Source: Thalassospira lohafexi
GTDB lineage: Bacteria; Pseudomonadota; Alphaproteobacteria; Rhodospirillales; Thalassospiraceae
Length of the DNA: 64,000 bases
Direction: 5' to 3'
Assembly (NCBI RefSeq): GCF_002844275.1
Contig: NZ_NXGX01000001.1
Coordinates: 186,001-250,000 of the forward strand
In this document: piece after piece, positions 18,078-25,587 of the stretch
Layout of the letters: each line of letters begins with the position of its first letter
Position numbering within the stretch: position 1 is the stretch's first letter
The notes under the pieces: generated by a model
The model's database searches: none
Told to the model about the DNA's origin: nothing
The model's input: only the letters and a program-made list of their open reading frames with translations
Translations under genes and position numbers: made by a program

Positions 18078-19151
18078 ATGGCTGGATTTTCGATGCGTCC
18101 CTGCGGTGACTTCCGAACGACATATCGTCAGGATACCCGCATTTTCGATACGACTGTTGTGCGCAATGCCGCCATTCTTGGCATCATAGCCGTGGCCCTG
18201 ATCCCGTTTGTTCTGGATGGCTATTACGTCAATCTGTTCATTCAGATTTCCTATTTTGCGATTGCCGCATTGGGGCTGAACATTCTGGTGGGTTTCACTG
18301 GCCAGATTTCATTGGGGCACGCGGCATTCTTTGGCTTTGGGGCATTTGCGTCGGCCTGGATCAACAACACCACGGGCATTCCGGTGTTGCTGTCGATCCC
18401 CTTGGCCGGTTTGATGACGGCTGCGGTTGGTTTGCTGTTTGGTCTGCCAGCTGCGCGGATCAAGGGGCTGTATCTGGCGATAGCCACCCTTGCCGCCCAG
18501 TTTATCCTCGAAGATTTCTTCGCCCGCGCGGATTGGTTTACCGGTGGATCCTATGGGGCGGCGGCCAATCCGGTGAATGTGTTTGGTTATGAAATCTATG
18601 ACGATTTTAGCTTCTTCTATGTCTGCCTGTTCTTTTTGGTAGTGATGTATCTTTTGGGCACAAATCTGATGCGGACCCGTGACGGCCGCGCGTTTGTTGC
18701 TGTGCGTGACCATTACCTGTCAGCGGAAATCATGGGCATCAATCTGACGAAGTATCGTCTGATGAGTTTTGCGATTTCATCGTTTTATGCCGGGATCGGT
18801 GGGGCAATGTATGGCCATTATCTTGGCTTTGTATCCGCCGAAGGCTTTACCATCCTGCTGTCGATCCAGTTCCTGGGCATGATCATTATTGGTGGTCTGG
18901 GCTCGGTCAAGGGAACCCTGATGGGCACAGTCTTTATGGTGCTGCTGCCTGAGGTGATGGAAAGCGGTGTCAGCGCCTTAAGTGTTTTCGACTGGGCAAG
19001 TTCGACGGATGTGACCGACGGACTGGCTTATATCAAGGAGATGGCGATCGGTCTGGCCATTATCCTTTTCCTGATCTTTGAGCCGGATGGACTTGCCCAT
19101 CGCTGGCAACAGATCAGGGCGTACTGGAAGCTTTATCCCTTCTCGTACTGA
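18078..19151 (+). CDS. Branched-chain-amino-acid-type ABC permease (LivM family)
   Basis: Second permease subunit, 357 residues, about ten hydrophobic segments. Conserved stretches include LNILVGFTGQISLGHAAFF, LYLAIATLAAQF and the coupling-helix region FVAVRDHYLSAEIMGINL. It follows the LivH gene by 18 bases with an AGGAAAT ribosome-binding site. A stable hairpin lies between it and the binding-protein gene. Confidence 0.9.
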   Translation: MAGFSMRPCGDFRTTYRQDTRIFDTTVVRNAAILGIIAVALIPFVLDGYYVNLFIQISYFAIAALGLNILVGFTGQISLGHAAFFGFGAFASAWINNTTGIPVLLSIPLAGLMTAAVGLLFGLPAARIKGLYLAIATLAAQFILEDFFARADWFTGGSYGAAANPVNVFGYEIYDDFSFFYVCLFFLVVMYLLGTNLMRTRDGRAFVAVRDHYLSAEIMGINLTKYRLMSFAISSFYAGIGGAMYGHYLGFVSAEGFTILLSIQFLGMIIIGGLGSVKGTLMGTVFMVLLPEVMESGVSALSVFDWASSTDVTDGLAYIKEMAIGLAIILFLIFEPDGLAHRWQQIRAYWKLYPFSY

Positions 19152-19166
19152 TAAATACTGCCGAAG

Positions 19167-19198
19167 CCCGTTTCGCTAAAAACCAAAAAAGAAACGGG
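19167..19198 (+). promoter_or_regulatory. Intercistronic hairpin before the binding-protein gene
   Basis: Arms CCCGTTTC (19167-19174) and GAAACGGG (19191-19198) with a 16-base A-rich loop, in the 110-base gap between the LivM and LivK genes. Such hairpins often protect the downstream mRNA segment from degradation. Confidence 0.55.
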
Positions 19199-19261
19199 AT
19201 CAAAATCGGTGAAGACCGGGAGGCTACTTTGTTTAGTAAAACGTCCAAGGGAGACGTCGTG

Positions 19262-20506
19262 ATGAAACGATTGATTGCTGCAACCGCGATGGTTGCGACC
19301 AGCTTGTCGATGACGGCAGCCAAGGCAGATGACGACATGGTGTTTGTTGGTCATTTGATGGATATTACCGGCCCGACCGGCTTTATCGGCAAGTTTTATG
19401 CTGATGGTGTGCGTGACGCGCTGTCCTACATCAATACCCACGGCGGGATTGATGGGACGGTTCTGGATTCAGAATCTATTGATTACGCTTATAAAGTTCC
19501 GCAGGCGATTGCGAACTATAAGAAATGGCTTTCACGTAACGACATGGTTGCAATGCAAGGCTGGGGCACCGGGGATACCGAAGCCCTGATCAGCTTTGTT
19601 GCCAAGGACAAGGTGCCGGTTTATTCCGCATCCTATTCCGGCCACTTGACCGACCCGACGGCAAAGAACCCGAAAACGGCCAAACCGGCCCCTTATAACT
19701 TCTTCTACGGCGCATCCTATTCCGATGCCTGCCGTGCAATGGCTCAGTGGGCCGCCGAAGACTGGAAGTCATCGGGCAACAGCGGCAAGCCGATCTTCTC
19801 GCACATCGGGGACAACCATCCGTACCCGAACGCACCAAAAGAAGCTTGCGCTGAATATGCAACCGAACTTGGGTTTGAAGTCACCGCACCGATTGTTGTG
19901 TCGATGAAGCCGGGCGATTTCAAAGCGCAGTGCCTGACGCTTAAGGAAGCTGGCACCAACTATGGTTATCTCGGTAACCTCGGCCCGTCGGTTGTGTCGC
20001 TGGTGAAATCCTGTGACACGGTTGGCGCAACCCCGAAATGGCTCGCCAATATCTGGGCAGGCGATTACGAAACGCTCAAAACCATTGGGGATGTTGATAA
20101 CTACATCTTCCCGGCGATGACCAGCTTCTGGAGCGATGAAGGTGTTCCGGGGATGGATTTGGTGCGCGAAATTTCAAAAATGTCTGATAGCTCGGGCGAG
20201 GAATTCCGCACCCACCATTACATCCGTGGCATTTGCTCTGCGTATTACATGAAAGAAGCCATGGAATGGGCAAAGGCAAATGGCGGCATCACCGGTGAAA
20301 ACATCAAGGCAGGCATGTACGCCCGCGAGATGTGGGTGCCAAAAGGTCTTGAAGGCGTTTGCATGGAAGCAACCTGGACCGCCGAAGACCATCGCGGCAT
20401 TAACACCGTCAATATCTATAAAGGTTCGGCAAAAGGTGGTGAACCATCCGTTGAGAAGTTGACCACTGTGACTTTGCCGCGTCGTGACGATTGGCTTGGT
20501 TACTAA
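19262..20506 (+). CDS. ABC transporter substrate-binding protein (LivK/type I periplasmic family)
   Basis: Periplasmic receptor of 414 residues. An N-terminal signal peptide ends near AAKADD (about residue 22). The start at 19262 is preceded by AAGGGAG at eight bases; an upstream ATG in frame has no such site. The mature part looks like the Peripla_BP_6 fold and starts with MVFVGHLMDITGPTGFIGKF. Ligand unknown: the neighbours (two CoA-ligase-like genes) point to a carboxylate. Hairpins flank the gene on both sides. Confidence 0.88.
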   Translation: MKRLIAATAMVATSLSMTAAKADDDMVFVGHLMDITGPTGFIGKFYADGVRDALSYINTHGGIDGTVLDSESIDYAYKVPQAIANYKKWLSRNDMVAMQGWGTGDTEALISFVAKDKVPVYSASYSGHLTDPTAKNPKTAKPAPYNFFYGASYSDACRAMAQWAAEDWKSSGNSGKPIFSHIGDNHPYPNAPKEACAEYATELGFEVTAPIVVSMKPGDFKAQCLTLKEAGTNYGYLGNLGPSVVSLVKSCDTVGATPKWLANIWAGDYETLKTIGDVDNYIFPAMTSFWSDEGVPGMDLVREISKMSDSSGEEFRTHHYIRGICSAYYMKEAMEWAKANGGITGENIKAGMYAREMWVPKGLEGVCMEATWTAEDHRGINTVNIYKGSAKGGEPSVEKLTTVTLPRRDDWLGY

Positions 20507-20535
20507 GGGCCTGAAGACGAATGTCTCCCGTGGTG

Positions 20536-20567
20536 ATCGGGGACGGGCTTTATGCTCCGTCCCCGAT
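20536..20567 (+). promoter_or_regulatory. Strong intercistronic hairpin after the binding-protein gene
   Basis: An 11-base perfect stem (20536-20546 with 20557-20567) and ten-base loop in the 100-base gap between LivK and LivF genes. No T-run follows, so it fits an mRNA-end stabiliser or partial attenuator better than a full terminator. Confidence 0.6.
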
Positions 20568-20606
20568 ACATGGGAACGAAACACGGATGTGATCGAAGGG
20601 GACACC

Positions 20607-21428
20607 ATGGCAGAGCCCGCCCGTAAAATCGAAAATGCCGAACCGATGTTATCGGTCAACAATATCGAAGTTGTTTATGACGAGGTGATCCTTGTCCTGC
20701 GCGGGGTATCTCTCGAGGTTCCGCAAGGCAAAATTGTCACCCTTCTTGGTCCGAACGGGGCGGGGAAATCGACGACGCTTAAGGCGATCTCGGGCTTGCT
20801 GAAAACCGAAGACGGAGAAGTGACCCGTGGCGATATCAATTTCATGGGAAAACAGATTGCCAATGGCAATCCCGAAGATATCGTGCGGTCTGGCCTGTTT
20901 CAGGTGATGGAAGGCCGCCGTATTATCGAAGATATGACCTGTATCGAAAACCTGCGACTTGGGGCCTATACCCGCAAGGACAAGGGGGTCAAAGATGACA
21001 TCGAGATGGTTTTTGACTACTTCCCGCGCCTGAGAGAACGCACTGGTCTTGCCGGATATCTTTCGGGTGGTGAGCAGCAAATGCTGGCAATTGGCCGGTC
21101 CTTGATGGCACGGCCGAAAATGATCCTGCTTGATGAACCATCGATGGGTTTGTCACCGCTTCTGGTCAAGGAAGTGTTCGGGATCATTGAAAAGATTAAT
21201 CGCGATCAGGGCATTACCATGCTGATCGTTGAACAGAACGCCAACTTTGCGCTGAAAGTCGCCGATTACGGCTACATCATGGAAAGCGGCAAGGTGGTGC
21301 TTGATGGCACACGTGACGAGCTTCTCAATAATGAGGACGTCAAGGAGTTCTATCTTGGCGGTGGGTCGGAAGACCGAAAAAGCTTTAAGAACATTAAGTC
21401 ATATAAACGGCGCAAACGTTGGCTATAA
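20607..21428 (+). CDS. Branched-chain-amino-acid-type ABC transporter ATP-binding protein (LivF family)
   Basis: Second ATPase of the importer, 273 residues. Motifs: Walker A GPNGAGKST, signature LSGGEQQM, Walker B MILLDEPSMGLSP and IVEQNA (Glu-Gln in place of the switch His, usual for LivF). The start at 20607 has GAAGGGGA at a good distance; an earlier in-frame start would cover the hairpin and has no support. The basic C-terminal tail (KSYKRRKRWL) extends past the usual LivF end. Confidence 0.9.
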   Translation: MAEPARKIENAEPMLSVNNIEVVYDEVILVLRGVSLEVPQGKIVTLLGPNGAGKSTTLKAISGLLKTEDGEVTRGDINFMGKQIANGNPEDIVRSGLFQVMEGRRIIEDMTCIENLRLGAYTRKDKGVKDDIEMVFDYFPRLRERTGLAGYLSGGEQQMLAIGRSLMARPKMILLDEPSMGLSPLLVKEVFGIIEKINRDQGITMLIVEQNANFALKVADYGYIMESGKVVLDGTRDELLNNEDVKEFYLGGGSEDRKSFKNIKSYKRRKRWL

Positions 21429-21474
21429 CAACCATATCATGATGGTTGACGAAATTGGATGAAAGACGGGCAAA

Positions 21475-22704
21475 ATGCTAAAGACCTTTTACGACGGAAG
21501 AGAAACGCGCAAACCTGCTGATCGCGATGTCGGGTTGATGGCAGCGTTGCCGCGGATCATTCACCATGCGAAATCGCAGTCTGCGGGGTTTGGGCGCATT
21601 TTGGCGGATGTTGATCCGCAAAGCGTGACCAATCGTGAAGCTTTGGCGACACTGCCGGTGACGCGCAAGTCCGATTTGATCGACGCCCATGCGAAAGAAC
21701 CGCCTTTTGCCGGATTGAATGCGACACCGGTTCCAGCGCTTGCGCGTATTTTCCAAAGCCCGGGGCCGATTTATGATCCGCAGGGTAAAGGTGATGACTG
21801 GTGGCGGATGGGGCGTGCGTTTTTTGCCGCCGGGTTCCGCCCCGGCGACATCGTCCATAATTGCCTGTCCTATCATCTGACGCCGGGTGGCTTTATCTTT
21901 GACAGTGGTGCACGCGCATGTGGTTGTGTTGTGATCCCCGCTGGGGTTGGGCAAAGCGAAGCTCAGGTCAAGGCCATCAGCGATTTGAAACCGACGGGCT
22001 ATTGCGGCACGCCGTCGTTTTTGAAAATCCTGATCGAAAAGGCTGAGGAACTCGGGGCGGACATCTCATCGATCAAGCGCGCACTGGTGTCGGGCGAAGC
22101 ATTACCCGAAACGTTACGCGACTGGTTTGCCGATCGCGGAATCGCGATGTTGCAATGTTACGCCAGTGCAGACCTTGGTTTGATTGCGTACGAAAGTGAC
22201 GCCAAGGACGGCATGATCGTTGCCGAAGACATCATTCTTGAAATCGTCCGTCCGGGCACTGGCGATCCGGTGGTCGAGGGTGAAGTTGGTGAAGTTGTCG
22301 TGACGTCGCTGAACATGGATTATCCGTTGATCCGCTTTGCGACCGGTGATTTGTCAGCGATTGCATCGGGGCAAAGCCCATGTGGCCGCACCAATGAGCG
22401 GATTAAGGGATGGATGGGCCGTGCCGATCAAACGACCAAAGTCAAAGGCATGTTTGTTCACCCGCAACAAATTGCCGAAATCATCAAGCGCAATGACGCA
22501 ATTACCAAGGCGCGCCTTGTTGTGACGCGTGAAAGCGATAATGACGTCATGACCCTATTGTGCGAAGGCGCGGATCCTGGGCACATCGATGCCATTGGTG
22601 AAACTCTTGCCAGCGTGTGCAAGCTGCGCGGGATTGTTGAATGCGCTGCTACCGGCAGCCTTCCCAATGACGGTAAGGTGATCGATGATAAACGGGCGAT
22701 TTAA
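21475..22704 (+). CDS. Phenylacetate-CoA-ligase-like protein (PaaK family) with altered phosphate loop
   Basis: Adenylate-forming superfamily protein, 409 residues, last gene of the Liv-type operon (46 bases after LivF). PaaK-like order is clear: FRPGDIVHN, GYCGTPSF, VSGEALPETLRDWF, the PLIRFATGDLSA segment and the GRADQTTKVKGMFV lysine region. The glycine/threonine-rich loop (SSGTTG in PaaK) is replaced by FQSPGPIYDPQG near residue 99. It may use ATP differently or act as a partner of the other ligase. A role in activating or channelling the imported acid is inferred from position only. Confidence 0.82.
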   Translation: MLKTFYDGRETRKPADRDVGLMAALPRIIHHAKSQSAGFGRILADVDPQSVTNREALATLPVTRKSDLIDAHAKEPPFAGLNATPVPALARIFQSPGPIYDPQGKGDDWWRMGRAFFAAGFRPGDIVHNCLSYHLTPGGFIFDSGARACGCVVIPAGVGQSEAQVKAISDLKPTGYCGTPSFLKILIEKAEELGADISSIKRALVSGEALPETLRDWFADRGIAMLQCYASADLGLIAYESDAKDGMIVAEDIILEIVRPGTGDPVVEGEVGEVVVTSLNMDYPLIRFATGDLSAIASGQSPCGRTNERIKGWMGRADQTTKVKGMFVHPQQIAEIIKRNDAITKARLVVTRESDNDVMTLLCEGADPGHIDAIGETLASVCKLRGIVECAATGSLPNDGKVIDDKRAI

Positions 22705-22758
22705 TAAGTAAGTTAACTAACTCATTAAAGTATTATTTCATTCCCGCTCGGGAACCTT

Positions 22759-22794
22759 GATGCCGCCTGGTTTCGACCAGCGGCATCTTTTTTT
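22759..22794 (+). terminator. Rho-independent terminator closing the Liv-type operon
   Basis: A 12-pair stem with one bulged C and a TTCG loop (22759-22787) followed by seven T (22788-22794), 55 bases after the last gene of the operon and directly before the end of the convergent permease gene. Confidence 0.9.
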
Positions 22795-22797
22795 GTT

Positions 22798-24063
22798 TCA
22801 GAGGGTCAAGGCGGCCTTGATGATCAACCCGCCAGCCAGCGCAATCAGGACGGCCAAAATGAGGATGTTTTTGAAGGACCATAGGGATGAACTTCCATGG
22901 TCGTGATGCTGATGACCCGAATGATGGTCGTGCTCATGATCATTATGGTCTGATGTCTCAGACGCTGCATGTTGGTCGCGATACCTTAACCACAGCAACA
23001 AACCGGCCAAGGCGAATGCCGCAAGGTTGAGGAAAAAGGTATAGTTGATGCCAAAGGCGCTAACCTCTGCGATGTCGCGACTGCCTTCAGGAATGATGCC
23101 AATCACGGCATAGGCATAATGCAGGGTCAGGGCGGTTACGACGATACTGGCATACATGATCGCAGCGATATAAAGCGCTGCTTTCCAGCCATAGTAGCGT
23201 GCGTTCACCTTCACCAGCGGTGGTACCATCAGGTCAGAGTATATAAAGCCCATAATACCGGCAAAACTGACACCCCCGGCACTCAGTACAGTTGCAAGCG
23301 GGATGTTGCCCATGGATCCGATAAAGGTAGCTGCGGCGACAAATGGGGCAATCAGGGCGTTTTCCAGAACGACCAGAAACGGCATATTTGCCTGATCACC
23401 CGAAGCAGCGTCGGCCATAAACAATGTTTGCCAAACCTGATTTGGGACGAATACGGCAATAAAGCCCGCAATCGTGAAACCGATCAGGATTTCGCGCCAA
23501 ACCATCTGCCATTCCATGGCAAACCGGGTGCCAACCTGTTGCCAGCCCTTGAGTGACTTAATGCGTTTTTTCCAGTCAAAATCTTCTTCGTCTTGATTGC
23601 TTGCATTGTCGGCATGCTTTTTGGCCGCATTGATTAATTTTTCAGGATACGTCAAGCGGATCAAAAGGGCGGAGATGGCAATCATCAGAATGCCACCGAC
23701 CAGTTCGGCGGCAAGGTATTCCCACCCCAAAAACAGGAAAATCAGAACGCCAAGCTCAATCACCAGATTGGTTGATGCAAACATGAATGCGACGGTGGCA
23801 ATAAAATGCGCGCCTTTTTGAAAAAGCGACCGTGCTGCCGAAAGGGCTGCGAATGAGCACGAACTTGAAACCGCACCAAACAGGCCCGCAAGAGACACAC
23901 TTCGAAGATTTGCATCTCCCATCTGATGGGTCAGGCGTTTCTTGGGGACGAAGACCTGAATGGCGGCACTAATGGCGTACCCAAGGACAAAGGCCCATAA
24001 TGCGTTCCAGAAGAAGCCAATGGCGGTGATGACACCGTTTGCATATTGATCCAGGAGGGGCAT
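22798..24063 (-). CDS. DUF318/UPF0718 family permease with histidine-rich loop
   Basis: Membrane protein (421 residues, about ten helices) of the YraQ/DUF318 permease family, whose substrates are not firmly known. Characteristic: the first helix block with SSSCSFAALSAA, FMFASTNLVIELG and the related second half FIGSMGNIPLATVLSAGG. A loop before the last helix is very rich in His and Asp (HNDHEHDHHSGHQHHDHG), suggesting metal binding. I start at the ATG at 24063, with GGAG eight bases ahead; a longer frame adds 21 residues without support. Metal transport is inference. Confidence 0.82.
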   Translation of the reverse strand: MPLLDQYANGVITAIGFFWNALWAFVLGYAISAAIQVFVPKKRLTHQMGDANLRSVSLAGLFGAVSSSCSFAALSAARSLFQKGAHFIATVAFMFASTNLVIELGVLIFLFLGWEYLAAELVGGILMIAISALLIRLTYPEKLINAAKKHADNASNQDEEDFDWKKRIKSLKGWQQVGTRFAMEWQMVWREILIGFTIAGFIAVFVPNQVWQTLFMADAASGDQANMPFLVVLENALIAPFVAAATFIGSMGNIPLATVLSAGGVSFAGIMGFIYSDLMVPPLVKVNARYYGWKAALYIAAIMYASIVVTALTLHYAYAVIGIIPEGSRDIAEVSAFGINYTFFLNLAAFALAGLLLWLRYRDQHAASETSDHNDHEHDHHSGHQHHDHGSSSLWSFKNILILAVLIALAGGLIIKAALTL

Positions 24064-24199
24064 GGGGCGCTCCGGTTCTATTGTAAGGTTGTATTTCCTA
24101 GTATTTCTGAACGGTTGAAACTCCAAACAGTTCCAAGATAGTCATTTTTGGACTTCCGTGTATTATGCCCCGAACGCGTACAAATCGGTCGGAGAAGGC

Positions 24200-25408
24200 A
24201 TGGCACGCACGGGGAAAAGCTTTGCCGTTTCAATGATTACGGTGTGCCAGTTGATGGCGCTTGCTCTTTGGTTTTCGGCAACGGCGGTTCTGCCGCAGTT
24301 GCGCGCAGAGTTTGATCTTGGTGCTGTCCAGTCGTCCCTTTTTACCAGTTCGGTTGTGCTCGGCTTTGTTCTGGGTACGGTTACCAGTGCGGTTTTTGGT
24401 CTGGCCGACCGGATTGAACCGCGTCGGTTCTGGGCTGCATCAGCAATCATTGCCGCAACGGCCAATATCCTGATCCTGACGGTTCCGGTTGACGGGGTTT
24501 TGGTCATTGTCCTGCGTCTGGTAACCGGTGTCTGCATGGCCGGAATTTACCCGATTGGCATGAAAATGGTCGCGACATGGGCGCGCGGGGATACCGGGTT
24601 TCTGGTCGGTCTTTTGGTTGGGGCACTGACCATGGGGTCGGCCTTGCCGCATCTGTTTTCCGTGGCCGTCCCGCTTGATTGGCGGCTGGTGATTGTTGCG
24701 GCCAGTGTGTCGGCCTATGTCGCGGGGATTGCGGTTCTATTTGTTCAACTGGGTGGGGCACCTGGAAAATCACCGCGCTTTGATCCGCGTATGGTCGGTC
24801 AAATCTGGGCCAACAAACCGCTGCGGCATGCCTGTTATGGCTATTTCGGTCACATGTGGGAGCTTTATGCCATGTGGGGCTGGATCGGTTTGTTTCTGTA
24901 TGGAAGTTTTTCGGATCGTTTGATTGAAAATCCCGGGGTGTGGTCGGCTTTGTCGACATTTGCCATTGTCGGGGTTGGTGCGTTCGGATCCCTTGCCGGG
25001 GGGTATTTCGCCGACCGCATCGGACGCACCACTGTTACCATTGCTGCAATGGTGGTCAGTGGGGCATGTGCGCTTGTTGTCGGGACTTTCGGCGGTGCAC
25101 CTTTTGCGATCTTGCTTGCCGTTTGCATCATCTGGGGTATTTCGGTGGTTGCGGATTCTGCCCAGTTCTCATCCTGTGTGATCGAACTGGCCGATCCCCA
25201 TCAGGTTGGCACGGCTCTGACCTTACAAAATGCGATTGGTTTTCTCATAGCCCTTGTGTCGATCCATCTTGTGCCGGTTGTCGTGGATCATTTTGGATGG
25301 TGGGGGGCGTTTGCCATGCTGTCGATCGGGCCGGTTTTGGGCACGATTGCAATGGTGCGTTTGCGCCTGATGCCTGAGGCAATTCGTCTTGCAGGTGGTA
25401 AACGTTAA
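24200..25408 (+). CDS. Major facilitator superfamily transporter
   Basis: Twelve-helix secondary transporter, 402 residues. MFS loop motifs are visible: GLADRIEPRRFW after helix 2 and GGYFADRIGRTTV after helix 8, plus RLVTGVCMAGIYPIGMKM in helix 4. I start at the ATG at 24200 with GGAGAAG just ahead. It diverges from the DUF318 permease (about 137 bases between starts). Substrate unknown; the pattern resembles CynX/NimT-like members. Confidence 0.85.
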   Translation: MARTGKSFAVSMITVCQLMALALWFSATAVLPQLRAEFDLGAVQSSLFTSSVVLGFVLGTVTSAVFGLADRIEPRRFWAASAIIAATANILILTVPVDGVLVIVLRLVTGVCMAGIYPIGMKMVATWARGDTGFLVGLLVGALTMGSALPHLFSVAVPLDWRLVIVAASVSAYVAGIAVLFVQLGGAPGKSPRFDPRMVGQIWANKPLRHACYGYFGHMWELYAMWGWIGLFLYGSFSDRLIENPGVWSALSTFAIVGVGAFGSLAGGYFADRIGRTTVTIAAMVVSGACALVVGTFGGAPFAILLAVCIIWGISVVADSAQFSSCVIELADPHQVGTALTLQNAIGFLIALVSIHLVPVVVDHFGWWGAFAMLSIGPVLGTIAMVRLRLMPEAIRLAGGKR

Positions 25409-25587
25409 GTATTTCGACGTCAGGGTTGTACTTTTTGGTGATCATCATCACTTGACAGGCCGAAAGTAAAAAACGGTAAGGGTTGGGTTTTCTTGACCAT
25501 TTTCTGTACAAATATTACCTTCTGCGGGATTTTCTTGCTGTCTCGCGTTGGGGGCGATACGGCGACTTCCAAAAATAAGGGTCTTTC

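Noticed and set aside
25452-25480. TTGACA box upstream of mrpA as a full promoter
   Set aside because: The hexamer is perfect but positions 16-18 bases further on read nothing like TATAAT, so no promoter is claimed.
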